NCBI RefSeq assembly: GCF_009828055.1
Contig: NZ_WTYB01000001.1
Span: 821,183 to 885,182 of the forward strand
Direction of reading: 5' to 3'
Length of the DNA stretch: 64,000 nucleotides
From: Erythrobacter ramosus
GTDB taxonomy: Bacteria > Pseudomonadota > Alphaproteobacteria > Sphingomonadales > Sphingomonadaceae
Under the pieces are notes generated by a model. That model made no database searches. It was not told where the DNA came from and was given only the letters and a program-made list of their open reading frames with translations. A program made the position numbers and the translations under genes. Below, in pieces: positions 9,060 through 17,941 of this stretch (positions are counted from its first letter, which is position 1; every line of letters begins with the position of its first letter).

Positions 9060-10282
9060 ACGCCCCCACGACCATCCAGCGCGACCTGCGTGCGGAATTC
9101 CCCGGCCTCGTCACTTCCGAAGGCAAGCCGTGGCACTACCTCGACACCGCCGCGACCGCGCAGAAACCGCGCGCCGTGATCGACGCGATGGCGCGCGCAC
9201 TGGGCGAAGATTACGCGACCGTCCACCGCGGGGTCTATGCCCGCTCGGCCGAGATGACACTCGCCTACGAGGCCGCACGGCGCAAGGTCGCCGGCTTCAT
9301 CGGCGGCACCGAAGAGGAACTGGTCTTCACCCGCGGCGCGACCGAGGCGATCAATCTCGTCGCCAACACCTGGGGCCGGGTCACCCTGAAGGCCGGTGAC
9401 CGCATCCTGCTCTCGCAGCTGGAGCACCATTCGAACATCGTGCCGTGGCAGATGATCGCGCAGCAAACGGGCGCGGTGATCGATGTTTGCCCGCTGACGG
9501 CGGACCACCAGATCGACTTGGGCGCCGCCGAAGCGATGCTGACCGAGGCGCACAAGCTGGTCGCTTTCGGCCATGTCTCCAACGTGCTCGGGAGCGTGCT
9601 CGACGCCCCGCGCGCCGCCGCGCTGGCGCACAACGTCGGCGCGATGCTGCTGCTCGATGGGTGCCAAAGCGCGCCGCATATGCCGGTTGATGTCGCTGCG
9701 CTGGGCTGCGACTTCTACGTCTTCTCCGCCCACAAGCTCTACGGCCCGACCGGGATCGGTGCACTATGGGCCAGGGCCGAGCTGCTCGCCGACATGCCCC
9801 CGTGGGAAGGCGGCGGGGCGATGATCGACCGTGTGACCTTCCAACGCACCACCTACGCCTCTGGCCCGCAGCGGTTCGAGGCCGGGACGCCCGCCATCAC
9901 CGAAGCGATCACCTTTGGCGCGGCGGTGGACTACGTCGAGAGCATCGGGCTGGGCCACATCCACGCCAACGAGCAGGCGCTGGTCGCCCGCCTGCGCCGC
10001 GAGCTTGGGGCAATGGACGATGTCACCCTGTTCGGCCCCGAGGGCAGCGCCGGGATCGTCAGCTTCACCATCGATGATATTCACCCGCACGATCTCGGCA
10101 CGATCCTCGACGAGGCGAATGTCGCGATCCGGGCCGGGCACCACTGCGCCCAGCCGCTGATGGACTATCTCGGCGTTCCCGCCACTGCACGCGCCAGCTT
10201 CGGGGTTTACTCCGCCGAGGCCGACATTGACGCGCTGATGGCCGGGATCGCCCGCACCCGTAAGATTTTTGGAAAAGGATGA
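9056..10282 (+). CDS. sufS: Cysteine desulfurase SufS
   Basis: PLP enzyme that takes sulfur from cysteine for cluster assembly; 408 residues. The GTG start at 9056 overlaps the sufD stop and leads into MNAPTTIQRDLRAEFPGL. The frame is open further upstream, but that part lies in the sufD reading region. The PLP lysine is in FSAHKLYGPTGIG, the persulfide Cys is in RAGHHCAQPLMDYLG, and EHHSNIVPWQ is conserved. No sufE is seen in this window. Confidence 0.98.
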   Translation: MNAPTTIQRDLRAEFPGLVTSEGKPWHYLDTAATAQKPRAVIDAMARALGEDYATVHRGVYARSAEMTLAYEAARRKVAGFIGGTEEELVFTRGATEAINLVANTWGRVTLKAGDRILLSQLEHHSNIVPWQMIAQQTGAVIDVCPLTADHQIDLGAAEAMLTEAHKLVAFGHVSNVLGSVLDAPRAAALAHNVGAMLLLDGCQSAPHMPVDVAALGCDFYVFSAHKLYGPTGIGALWARAELLADMPPWEGGGAMIDRVTFQRTTYASGPQRFEAGTPAITEAITFGAAVDYVESIGLGHIHANEQALVARLRRELGAMDDVTLFGPEGSAGIVSFTIDDIHPHDLGTILDEANVAIRAGHHCAQPLMDYLGVPATARASFGVYSAEADIDALMAGIARTRKIFGKG

Positions 10283-10749
10283 GAGCGATGGACAGCTCAA
10301 CCGATCACCCAGACATGACCAAGCCGCCCCGCGCCCGTGTCGAGGACGCGGTCGATACCGACGCTGCGCCCGAAACCCCGCGCAACCGCGACTATCTTGA
10401 AGGCTTCCTCGCCGCCAAGACCGGCACGGCCGTCGGCGGTGAGGGTAGCGACCTTCAGGCTGACGTAATCGCCGCCCTGCGCGAGATTTTCGATCCGGAA
10501 ATCCCGGTCAATATCTACGACCTCGGTCTGATCTATGGCGTCGAGGTGGACGACAACCGCGACGCCACCGTCACGATGACGCTGACGACGCCGCATTGCC
10601 CGGTCGCCGAAAGCATGCCGGGTGAGATCGAGCTGCGCGTGGCGTCCGTGCCGGGGATCCGCGACGCCGAAGTGGTGCTGGTGTGGGAACCCGCCTGGGG
10701 CCCGCACAAGATGAGCGATGAAGCCCGGCTCGAACTGGGGATGCTGTGA
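10279..10749 (+). CDS. sufT: SufT / MIP18-family (DUF59) Fe-S maturation protein
   Basis: A 156-residue protein. Residues 1-60 are a variable, low-complexity leader. The DUF59 core follows, with IFDPEIPVNIYDLGLIYGV and LTTPHCPVAESMPGEI, where the TP-x-CP Cys is the conserved position. WEPAWGPHKMSDEARLELGM ends the domain as in SufT. Family members help load Fe-S clusters onto client proteins. The ATG at 10279 overlaps sufS; a second ATG lies at 10288. Confidence 0.94.
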   Translation: MRAMDSSTDHPDMTKPPRARVEDAVDTDAAPETPRNRDYLEGFLAAKTGTAVGGEGSDLQADVIAALREIFDPEIPVNIYDLGLIYGVEVDDNRDATVTMTLTTPHCPVAESMPGEIELRVASVPGIRDAEVVLVWEPAWGPHKMSDEARLELGML

Positions 10750-11243
10750 CCCTTTCACCTGCCCTGACGATTGATTTGGCCGACTACGCCGAGCCGCGCG
10801 ATGCCGCTGATGTGGTCGCGTTGCTCGATGCCTATGCGCGCGATCCGATGGGCGGCGGCGCGCCGCTGGGTGAAGACGTCAAGGCGCGGCTCACGGGCGA
10901 TCTGGCGGCGAACCCGCACGCCTTTTCGATGCTGGCGCGGATCGACGATGAAGCCGTCGGCCTCGCCAATTGTTTCATGGGCTATTCGACCTTCGCCGCC
11001 GCGCCGCTGGTCAATATCCACGATTTTGCTATCGTTCCGGGCCATCGCGGCACCGGCATCGGCAAGGCGCTGATGGCGGCCATCGAGGCCGAGGCCTTGA
11101 AGCGCGGGGCCTGCAAGGTCACATTGGAAGTGCTGAGCGGCAACCACCCGGCCAAGGCGCTCTACACGGCGCAAGGCTATGGCGATTACCAGCTCGATCC
11201 CGCGTCAGGGCACGCATTGTTCTGGCAGAAGAGGCTGACATGA
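10746..11243 (+). CDS. GNAT-family N-acetyltransferase in the suf operon
   Basis: A 165-residue acetyl-CoA-dependent acetyltransferase. The acetyl-CoA-binding motif A is IVPGHRGTGIGKALMAA, followed by the C-terminal strand and helix NHPAKALYTAQGYGDYQLDP. The GTG start at 10746 overlaps the sufT stop, and its own stop overlaps the sufA ATG. The substrate is unknown. It is cotranscribed with Fe-S genes but is not a known SUF component. Confidence 0.9.
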   Translation: MTLSPALTIDLADYAEPRDAADVVALLDAYARDPMGGGAPLGEDVKARLTGDLAANPHAFSMLARIDDEAVGLANCFMGYSTFAAAPLVNIHDFAIVPGHRGTGIGKALMAAIEAEALKRGACKVTLEVLSGNHPAKALYTAQGYGDYQLDPASGHALFWQKRLT

Positions 11244-11605
11244 CCGAGACCACCACAACCACCCGTCCCGCGCCCAAGGCGGCCGTCATCCTCACAACAT
11301 CCGCCGAAGCGCGGATCGCCGAGTTGATGAGCAAGGCCCCTGTGGACGCGATCGGCGTGAAACTCTCGACCCCGCGCCGGGGCTGTTCGGGTCTCGCCTA
11401 TTCGGTCGACTACGTTTCCACCGAAGCCAAGTTCGACGAGAAGATCGTCACCCCCGGCGGCGTGTTCTACATCGACGGGGCGAGCGTGCTCTACCTGATC
11501 GGCAGCGTCATGGACTGGCGCGAGGATGACTTCACCGCCGGCTTCGTGTTCGAGAATCCCAACGCCAAGGGCGCCTGCGGCTGCGGCGAAAGCTTCATGG
11601 TCTAA
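11240..11605 (+). CDS. sufA: A-type Fe-S carrier SufA/IscA
   Basis: Carries clusters from the scaffold to target proteins. It has 121 residues with all three conserved Cys: one in PRRGCSGLAY and two in GACGCGESF near the C-terminus. I chose ATG 11240, which overlaps the GNAT stop; a longer frame exists upstream but lies inside the GNAT gene. It closes the operon and is followed by a hairpin and a convergent gene. Confidence 0.97.
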   Translation: MTETTTTTRPAPKAAVILTTSAEARIAELMSKAPVDAIGVKLSTPRRGCSGLAYSVDYVSTEAKFDEKIVTPGGVFYIDGASVLYLIGSVMDWREDDFTAGFVFENPNAKGACGCGESFMV

Positions 11606-11621
11606 GGCAGCGCTGCTGCCT
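11605..11621. terminator. Hairpin between convergent sufA and the next gene
   Basis: AGGCAGC (11605-11611) and GCTGCCT (11615-11621) form a perfect 7-bp stem with a 3-nt loop filling the 15-nt gap. There is no T-run on either side, so termination efficiency is uncertain. Confidence 0.45.
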
Positions 11622-12565
11622 CAGTCGTCTGACGCCAGCCGCGCGATCAACCGGCTTTCGAGCTCGTCGACTTCGCCATCGGCAGCGACCATCTTTTCGA
11701 GCCATTCGCTCTCGTAATCGGTGACGACTTCGCCGGCTGCGGCCAGGGCTTCGAAGTCCGTGCCCCCCGACTGCTTCTTGCCGAACACCCGGCCAAAGTG
11801 GTTCATCACTTGCGGCGCTTCACGCGCGACGCGGCCCATGAAGCGGCCGACGTTGACCGAGCTGTCGGCGACGAAGGCCTCCAGCTCGCGCTTGCGGTCG
11901 TGGCTGACCTGCGCATTCGGCAGGACGAAGCCCTTGAGGAAGTTCGCCACGCCGTCGATGAACAGATCGTCCCATTCAGCCGCGTTTTCCTCGGCCAAGG
12001 TGGCGTCTTTCAAGCGGAACAGCATCTCGGCATCCCAGCGCGTCACCGCCGCCGGGCCGTGGCCGCCGCTGGCGAAGATCACGCGGCGGATGATGCGACA
12101 TTCGGCGGCGCTGATGTGGGTCGCCGCCAGCGCACCGCCGCAGCGGGTTGGACCGGAGCCGGTGAGCACCTCGCGCTCGACCACGTCGAGCACGTAGTTC
12201 TTGAGCCGGTCCGGCGTGTTCTCGGCCCGCTCAAGGATGCGGACCATGGTTTCCAGCTCGACCATGCTTTCGACGACGCCGTCATGATCGATCTGACCGA
12301 TCAGCCACTCGGCCTCCTCCAGCGAACATTGGAGGCGCGGCGGGGTGCCGTTGAGCACGAATTCGCCGATCGCTTCGACGAAGAAATCGCACCATTCGGG
12401 CGTGCGCTCGTTGAGGGCATTGTTGACCGCGAACAGCGCTTCAGCTTCGGCGCGGGTCATGATCCCGTCGCCCCAACCTTCACGGCGCAGGCTGAGCAGT
12501 TCTTCGGCGGTGATCCGTCCATCCGCGACAGCGGCCTGCGCGACGGCGATGAATTGGGTGGTCAT
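11621..12565 (-). CDS. Hypothetical protein with internal repeats (TerB/EF-hand-like acidic helices)
   Basis: A 314-residue cytosolic protein of unknown function. It shows internal duplication: MTRAEAEALFAVNNALNERT with EWCDFFVEAIGEFVLNG resembles VTRWDAEMLFRLKDATLAEE with EWDDLFIDGVANFLKGF about 150 residues later. Short acidic loops (ADGRITAEELL, IDHDGVVES, AADGEVDELES) recall EF-hand or TerB-like modules. No signal peptide is seen. It converges on sufA. Neither metal binding nor a tellurite link can be shown from sequence alone. Confidence 0.8.
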   Translation of the reverse strand: MTTQFIAVAQAAVADGRITAEELLSLRREGWGDGIMTRAEAEALFAVNNALNERTPEWCDFFVEAIGEFVLNGTPPRLQCSLEEAEWLIGQIDHDGVVESMVELETMVRILERAENTPDRLKNYVLDVVEREVLTGSGPTRCGGALAATHISAAECRIIRRVIFASGGHGPAAVTRWDAEMLFRLKDATLAEENAAEWDDLFIDGVANFLKGFVLPNAQVSHDRKRELEAFVADSSVNVGRFMGRVAREAPQVMNHFGRVFGKKQSGGTDFEALAAAGEVVTDYESEWLEKMVAADGEVDELESRLIARLASDD

Positions 12566-12624
12566 GCGGCGGTCTATCCCCTGAAAATCGCGCGCAGCAT
12601 GGCACGAACAGGCTTAAGACGGCG

Positions 12625-13020
12625 TTACCGCTTTTCCACCTCGCGGATGCAGGCACCGGGATCAGCCGCTGCTCCGCCCTGCCGCAGGCGCGCCTCGACG
12701 TGGGTGGCGGTCGGCTGGGCAACGGCGGAGACGGGATAGATGAAGATGTCGAGCACGCACTCCGCTCCTGCGAACTGGAGCTTGCGCGCGTCCCCTTCGA
12801 CCAGATCGATGCGCGGCGTGCCGAACCGCTTGAGCAGCGCTTCGGCCGAGGCACCGATCACGCCCTCGAGACCCTTCGGCGCCATTACGCCCGGCACGCG
12901 CACCACCGTGCTGCGCGGCTGAGCTGAAGCGGCCGGACGGGCCGGAGCAGGCTTGCTCGACCCGGCGCAGCCCCCGAGCAGCAGCGCGAGCGCCGCGAGT
13001 GATAGCGCAGCGCCCCTCAC
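12625..13020 (-). CDS. Small hypothetical lipoprotein
   Basis: A 131-residue protein with a clear lipoprotein signal: MRGAALSLAALALLLGGC with a C at residue 18 (LLGGC lipobox). A 25-residue Pro/Ala linker follows, then a compact domain with GLEGVIGASAEALLKRFGTP, which resembles the start of small outer-membrane-assembly-type folds. Two further cysteines (AECVLD and GACIRE) could pair. Its ATG overlaps the stop of the upstream EI24 gene (ATGA), so the two are coupled. Function is unknown. Confidence 0.8.
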   Translation of the reverse strand: MRGAALSLAALALLLGGCAGSSKPAPARPAASAQPRSTVVRVPGVMAPKGLEGVIGASAEALLKRFGTPRIDLVEGDARKLQFAGAECVLDIFIYPVSAVAQPTATHVEARLRQGGAAADPGACIREVEKR

Positions 13021-13718
13021 CGCGCCGCCGCCTCGGCCTCAAGCCGCCGCAGCACCAGATGCGTGCCTGCCGCCGCGCCGATCACCGGAGCGACGAAGTT
13101 CAGGAACGGCACCAGCATCATCCCCGCGATGGCTGCCCCCAGCAGCGACCGCTCGGCCCAAGGCGATGGGTTGGCCGCCTTGTCCCCTCCGCCAGCCGCC
13201 TTGTGATGCCGCAGCCACGCCATGTCGGTGAACTCGCGCCCGAGCAGTACGGCATTCACCGCCAGAAACACCACCGCCGGGCCGATTGCGGTGAACAGCA
13301 GCACCGCAGCCAGCGGTAAGGCGAGCAGGTTGTAGCCCAGCGCCCGCAGCAGGCCCCGCGTCGCCACCGCCACCTCGCGCGTCAGCGGCAAGGGCTGTGC
13401 GCGCTCAGCCAAGGCCGGATAGTGCCGTGCCTCGACCGCAACGACGATTTCGTCTGCGAAGAACTGCAGCACCACCAGCGCCACCACCCGGAACAGCAGC
13501 CACATAGCAATCGGCACCAGCAGCACCGCGGCAAGGCCCGCCCAGCTCTCGTCCACGCCGTACCGCTGCCCCGCCTCGACCAGCCCGAGATAGAGGCCCA
13601 CTCCCAGCCCCGCGAACAGCACCAGCGTGATCACGATGCTCTTGACCAGCACCGCGACGACCGCGCGGTCGCCCAGCTGCCCAAAGGCTTTCACAATCGC
13701 GGCGGGGACGGCTGACAT
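13017..13718 (-). CDS. EI24/CysZ-like membrane protein
   Basis: A 233-residue inner-membrane protein with about five hydrophobic helices (near residues 22-45, 60-90, 125-160 and 190-220). It matches the EI24 domain family, which includes CysZ sulfate permeases; REFTDMAWLRHH is the conserved polar region between helices. Alphaproteobacterial members are often of unknown role, so I avoid calling it a sulfate transporter. It is coupled to the lipoprotein gene downstream and divergent from adenosine kinase. Confidence 0.85.
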   Translation of the reverse strand: MSAVPAAIVKAFGQLGDRAVVAVLVKSIVITLVLFAGLGVGLYLGLVEAGQRYGVDESWAGLAAVLLVPIAMWLLFRVVALVVLQFFADEIVVAVEARHYPALAERAQPLPLTREVAVATRGLLRALGYNLLALPLAAVLLFTAIGPAVVFLAVNAVLLGREFTDMAWLRHHKAAGGGDKAANPSPWAERSLLGAAIAGMMLVPFLNFVAPVIGAAAGTHLVLRRLEAEAAAR

Positions 13719-13849
13719 GCCGCTGCGATGGTATGCCCGCGCGGCGAAGTCAACGCGAGTATGCTGCGCCGCACACAGATGGCTTGGCCTGTGGGCAGAA
13801 GGGGGCTAGGCGGCGCAAAAGCCATACCAGCAAGCCCAAGGAACCCTCT

Positions 13850-14851
13850 GTGCCCGCCAACACCGACCCCCGTTATGACGTGATCGCCATCGGCAATGCC
13901 GTGGTCGACGTGATCGCCTCCTGCACGGAAGAGCTGATCGACGAGCTGCAATTGAACCGCGGCGGCATGACGCTGATCGACGAAGCGCGGGCCGACGAGC
14001 TGTACGAAGCCATGCCGCCCGCGCGCGAGCTTTCGGGCGGATCGGCTGCGAACACGCTGGCGGGCCTCGCCACATTGGGCCTGCAATGCGCCTTCATCGG
14101 CCAGGTCGCCGACGATCAGCTGGGCAAGGTGTTCCGCCATGACATGCGCGCCACCGGCATCGATTTCGACACCCCGGCGCGTGACGGCGAGCCTGCCACC
14201 GGCCGCGTGCTCATCTTCGTCACCCCCGATGGCGAGCGGACGATGAACACCTTCCTTGGCGCGGGCCAGTTCCTCCCCGCTGCCGCGCTCGACGAAGAGT
14301 TGATCGCCAGCGGCGCGATCCTGTATCTCGAAGGCTACCTCTGGGACCCGGAAGAGCCCCGCCGCGCCATGCGCCGCGCCATCGAGGTCGCGCGCGAGGC
14401 GGGCCGCAAGATCGCCTTCACCGCGTCGGAAAGCTTCGTGATCGCCCGCCATGGCGATGATTTCCGCGCCATGATCGCAGACGGCGTGATCGACATCCTG
14501 TTCGTCAACGAAGGCGAACTCGCCACCCTGACGGGCGAGGACGACTTCGAAGCGGGCCTCGCCGCCGTCGCGGGCAAGGTGCCGGTGCTGGTCGCCACGC
14601 GCAGCGAAAAGGGCGCGGTCGCCGTCGCCCACGGCGAGCGCGCCGAAGTCGCTGCCGAGCCGGTCGCCAAGGTGATCGACACCACCGGCGCGGGCGACCA
14701 GTTCGCCGCCGGGTTCCTGTCCGGCTATGCCAAGGGCGAGCCGCTGGCGCAGTGCCTCAAGCGCGGCGCGATCTGCGCCTCCGAAGTGATCGCGCATTAC
14801 GGCCCGCGTCCTGAAGCCGACATGCAGGCGCTGATGGCAGAGCGGCTTTGA
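13850..14851 (+). CDS. Adenosine kinase, PfkB family
   Basis: Phosphorylates a nucleoside, probably adenosine to AMP, in purine salvage. It is a 333-residue PfkB sugar-kinase fold: IGNAVVDVIASC at the N-terminus, GGSAANTLAGLATLG for substrate binding, and DTTGAGDQFAAGFL holding the catalytic Asp and anion hole. The GTG at 13850 preceded by AAGGAACC is the best start; the open frame to 13733 adds a non-homologous leader. Substrate is inferred from similarity to alphaproteobacterial adenosine kinases. Confidence 0.93.
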   Translation: MPANTDPRYDVIAIGNAVVDVIASCTEELIDELQLNRGGMTLIDEARADELYEAMPPARELSGGSAANTLAGLATLGLQCAFIGQVADDQLGKVFRHDMRATGIDFDTPARDGEPATGRVLIFVTPDGERTMNTFLGAGQFLPAAALDEELIASGAILYLEGYLWDPEEPRRAMRRAIEVAREAGRKIAFTASESFVIARHGDDFRAMIADGVIDILFVNEGELATLTGEDDFEAGLAAVAGKVPVLVATRSEKGAVAVAHGERAEVAAEPVAKVIDTTGAGDQFAAGFLSGYAKGEPLAQCLKRGAICASEVIAHYGPRPEADMQALMAERL

Positions 14852-14859
14852 TGCTTCAC

Positions 14860-14918
14860 GCTCGCCCCACCGGGCGAGCATCCTCGGCGCTGCCTCAAGC
14901 CCTCCAGGCTTGAGGCAG
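14860..14918 (+). terminator. Two consecutive hairpins after adenosine kinase
   Basis: GCTCGCCC-CACC-GGGCGAGC (14860-14879) is followed by CTGCCTCAAGCC-CTCCA-GGCTTGAGGCAG (14890-14918). Both stems are perfect, of 8 and 12 bp. No T-run follows. They could be RNA-stabilising or factor-dependent termination structures. The rest of the gap to 15118 shows nothing recognisable. Confidence 0.5.
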
Positions 14919-15118
14919 AGGATAGGCCGGGCCGCTCAACGTTCAGCTTTCTCGGCTGTTTCCTGATGTTGGAGACACACGAGACACTGTCCAGACATCG
15001 AAAAGTGGGCCTCTCGCAGCGGGACGAGCGGGGGTCTGACGATGGCAAAGAGCGGGCCGCCACAAGCGGCTTCGCACGAGTTCTAACCCCGCTCGGCTGC
15101 TGTAGGAAAGTCCTGCGC

Positions 15119-15940
15119 TCAGGCGGTGGCAGGCACGCGCTGTGGCCGCACCTTGCCCGCTTCCCACCCCAGGCACGCCGCTGCGCCTCCGGCTACCACG
15201 CCGAGTGCCAGAGTGACGGCCGGGGGGATCGCAGCATAGGCGGCAAAACCAGCGCCGATCAGGGGCATGTCAGGGGCGACCCACATCGCGACCGCCTGCA
15301 AGCCCATGAACCCCGCCGCCACAAGCCACGGTGCGCCGTGTTTGCGGTTCATCGCCCACAGCGCCAGCGCGAACAGGATTGCCAGCCCGTCGCTGATCAC
15401 GATCGTGTCGAGCACATTGCGCGGCCCTTCGCTGTTGATGACGTTCATCCACGGCAGATAGTCGCCAATCACCCGGCTGAACGGGCTCTCGAACAGGATC
15501 AGCGGGGTGGCCAGCATATAGCCCGCGTGCAGCTTGATGTTGCGGCGGTTTTTGAGCGCCAGATAGAACAGGGTGATATAGGCCGCGATGGCGATCCCCA
15601 TGCCGATCCCGAAGCTGGGGCCAAGCATCTGGATGAACTCCCCTGCGTCAGGCGCGCTGTAGCCCGCGGCGGTGACATTGATGATCATCATGAAGCCGAG
15701 GATCAGGAAGGGAAACAGCACGAAGCTGGCCCGCCCCATCTGGCGGTGCAGCGCGTTGGCGCGGCGGTTGATGGTCATGTGCTGGGCGATCAGCAGCGCC
15801 AGCCAGGTCATCGCGGAAATGGCATGGACATGAAACGCGACCGGAACCGAACCGGCGACCGCGAAATAGCTCATCCAGAAGCCCGTCATAATGACCAGCA
15901 GCACGAACCCGACGAAATAGTGCGCCTGACGATACGGCAT
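15119..15940 (-). CDS. Hypothetical seven-helix membrane protein
   Basis: A 273-residue integral membrane protein with about seven hydrophobic segments, starting MPYRQAHYFVGFVLLVIMTG. Conserved-looking polar residues lie in or near helices: VAFHVHAISAMTW, QHMTINRRANALHRQMG and NIKLHAGYMLATPLILFE. The histidine placement could suggest haem or metal binding, but this is a guess. No enzymatic motif is seen. It is a single gene, and the start ATG at 15940 is clear. Confidence 0.8.
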   Translation of the reverse strand: MPYRQAHYFVGFVLLVIMTGFWMSYFAVAGSVPVAFHVHAISAMTWLALLIAQHMTINRRANALHRQMGRASFVLFPFLILGFMMIINVTAAGYSAPDAGEFIQMLGPSFGIGMGIAIAAYITLFYLALKNRRNIKLHAGYMLATPLILFESPFSRVIGDYLPWMNVINSEGPRNVLDTIVISDGLAILFALALWAMNRKHGAPWLVAAGFMGLQAVAMWVAPDMPLIGAGFAAYAAIPPAVTLALGVVAGGAAACLGWEAGKVRPQRVPATA

Positions 15941-16029
15941 CGAGAACCCCCTTCTCGAACACGACCGGCCTTAGGCTAGCACACTGGCGCCTGATCAACC
16001 AAATGCAGGCCCGACGCGCCGCAATCCGG

Positions 16030-16422
16030 TCACTCGTCCGGCACGTAACCCGCCTGGCGCAGCGTCACCATGTAGCGCGCGATCTGATCGATCTGCGCAC
16101 GAGTCAGCGTGAAATCCATGTCCTCGGGGTAATTGTGCGCCTCGGCCAGCCAGTCGGCGAGCGATGTCTCGGACAATCCCGGCCGGTTCGCGATCGACGC
16201 AAAGCTGGGCGAGGCCGGGTTGGGCGAAAGGAACGGCGGCTCAACCGCATGGCAGCCCCCGCAAGCCGCTTCGACGAAGGCCGGTGCCCGCGTATCGGCC
16301 GAACGCGACGTCGATTTGCCGACCATCGGCGGCGGGTTCTCGCTCCCCGGTGTTTGACAGGCGGCCAGCGCCAACAGCGGAGTTGCAAGAAGGGCGAGAG
16401 CGCGAAGGGGGTGATGGGTCAT
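16030..16422 (-). CDS. Small class I cytochrome c lipoprotein
   Basis: A 130-residue periplasmic electron-transfer protein. The signal MTHHPLRALALLATPLLALA precedes AC, giving a lipobox Cys at residue 22, so it should be membrane-anchored. The haem site CGGCH is at residues 54-58. A Met in YPEDMDFTL is the likely axial ligand. The frame extends to 16470, but ATG 16422 gives a proper signal peptide. No oxidase or partner gene is adjacent. Confidence 0.87.
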   Translation of the reverse strand: MTHHPLRALALLATPLLALAACQTPGSENPPPMVGKSTSRSADTRAPAFVEAACGGCHAVEPPFLSPNPASPSFASIANRPGLSETSLADWLAEAHNYPEDMDFTLTRAQIDQIARYMVTLRQAGYVPDE

Positions 16423-16609
16423 GGTGGCTCTATGCGCCTTTTCCGCCGCCCTGTCCTTGATCGTGGTCAATTTTGTCGCAAGCCTTCCGTCAGGTCATCG
16501 GTGGTATGACCGCTTTCGGGGAGAGGCGTATGTAAAGCGAATGACCGGTCACGGCTGTAATGGGGTCGGGCAGGATTGCTTGCGCACCCGCGCGAAAGCG
16601 GACGCACGA

Positions 16610-17863
16610 CTATCCCCCGTGCGCCGCGATCCATTCCTCGACCACCGGGGCGACCTTGGTGCGCCAGCGGCTGCCGTTGAAGATGCCGTAATGTCCGGCG
16701 CCTTCGGCCATGTAGTAGCGCTTCTTGCTCTCGGGCAGGTTCGGCGTCAGCTTGAGCGCCGCCTTGGTCTGGCCAAGGCCGGAGATATCGTCCCGCTCGC
16801 CTTCGATCGCCAGCAGGGCCGTGTCGGTGATCTTGGTGATGTCGACCAGCTCCCCCTTGTGGCGGAACTCGCCCTTGGGGATCGAGTGCTTTTGGAACAC
16901 CTCTTCCACGGTCTGGAGGTAGAACTCCGCCGTCATGTCGCAGACCGAACGGTACTCGTCATAGAAAGTCTTGGTCGCCTGCGCGGAGGCATCGTCGCCC
17001 GCGGTCAGGTGTTTGAACATCTCGTAATGGCTCTGCATGTGGCTCGAGAGGTTCATCGACATGAACGCATTCAGCTGCATGAAGCCGGGATAGACGCGGC
17101 GGCCCATGCCCGGATATTTGTGCGGCACCGTCGCAATGACCGATTGGCGGAACCACTCGATCGGGCGCTGCATCGCCATGTTGTTGACCACGGTGGGGCA
17201 TTCGCGCGTGTCGATCGGGCCGCCCATCATGGTGAGGGTGGCTGGGGTCGCGGGCGATTTGTGCAGGTTCATCAACGCGACGGCCGCAAAGGCCGGAACC
17301 GACGGCTGGCAGACCGCCATCATGTGAATGCGCGGGCCCCCCGACCCACCCTGATTCGCGTCGGCGTGCACGTGTTCGGTGAATTCGATCAGATAGTCGA
17401 TATATTCATCGAGGTCGAAATTCCCCGCATCGGTGGGCACCATCTTGGCATCGGCCCAGTCGGTGATGAAGACGTCGGCGCTTTCCAGCATCCGTTCCAC
17501 CGTGCCGCGCAGCAGCGTGGCGTAATGGCCGCTCATCGGCGCGACGATCAGCAGGCGCGGCCGGTCTGTCGGGGTGCCTTCGACGGTGAAGTGCAGCAGA
17601 TCGCCGAAGGGACGCTTCAGCGCGACGCGTTCGATCACCGTGTGCGGCTGGCCGCCGATCTCGACTTCTGTGATGCCGAACGCGGGCTTGCCATAATGCG
17701 CGGTCGCATGAGCAAACACGTCAAGCGCATTTGCGACCATCGGCCCCATGCCCATGTAGCCGAACGGATTGGAGGGGTTGTTCAGCATCCCGGCGCTGAT
17801 CGAAGCGAGCGCGCTGGCGCTGTTCAGCCAGCTGCGCTGGAGCTCATAAGCATGATAAAGCAT
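16610..17863 (-). CDS. phaZ: Intracellular polyhydroxyalkanoate depolymerase PhaZ
   Basis: Hydrolyses stored polyhydroxybutyrate granules; 417 residues, usual for the intracellular class. MLYHAYELQRSWLNSASALA is the family N-terminus. The nucleophile is a cysteine in HMMAVCQPSVP (Cys185) in place of a lipase-box serine, as in Ralstonia-type PhaZ. SGHYATLLRGTV and the C-terminal GEGAGHYGIFNGSRWR-like region (here AEGAGHYGIFNGSRWR) supply the remaining active-site segments. There is no export signal. The divergent gap to the ABC gene has a palindrome. No PHA synthase gene is in the window. Confidence 0.96.
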   Translation of the reverse strand: MLYHAYELQRSWLNSASALASISAGMLNNPSNPFGYMGMGPMVANALDVFAHATAHYGKPAFGITEVEIGGQPHTVIERVALKRPFGDLLHFTVEGTPTDRPRLLIVAPMSGHYATLLRGTVERMLESADVFITDWADAKMVPTDAGNFDLDEYIDYLIEFTEHVHADANQGGSGGPRIHMMAVCQPSVPAFAAVALMNLHKSPATPATLTMMGGPIDTRECPTVVNNMAMQRPIEWFRQSVIATVPHKYPGMGRRVYPGFMQLNAFMSMNLSSHMQSHYEMFKHLTAGDDASAQATKTFYDEYRSVCDMTAEFYLQTVEEVFQKHSIPKGEFRHKGELVDITKITDTALLAIEGERDDISGLGQTKAALKLTPNLPESKKRYYMAEGAGHYGIFNGSRWRTKVAPVVEEWIAAHGG

Positions 17864-17941
17864 CGATTTACCTCAGGCGACGAACGGTTTGGCGCCTTAT
17901 CCCGTGGCACCTTACTTCTACAGATGCGCCTTCGCTGGCCG

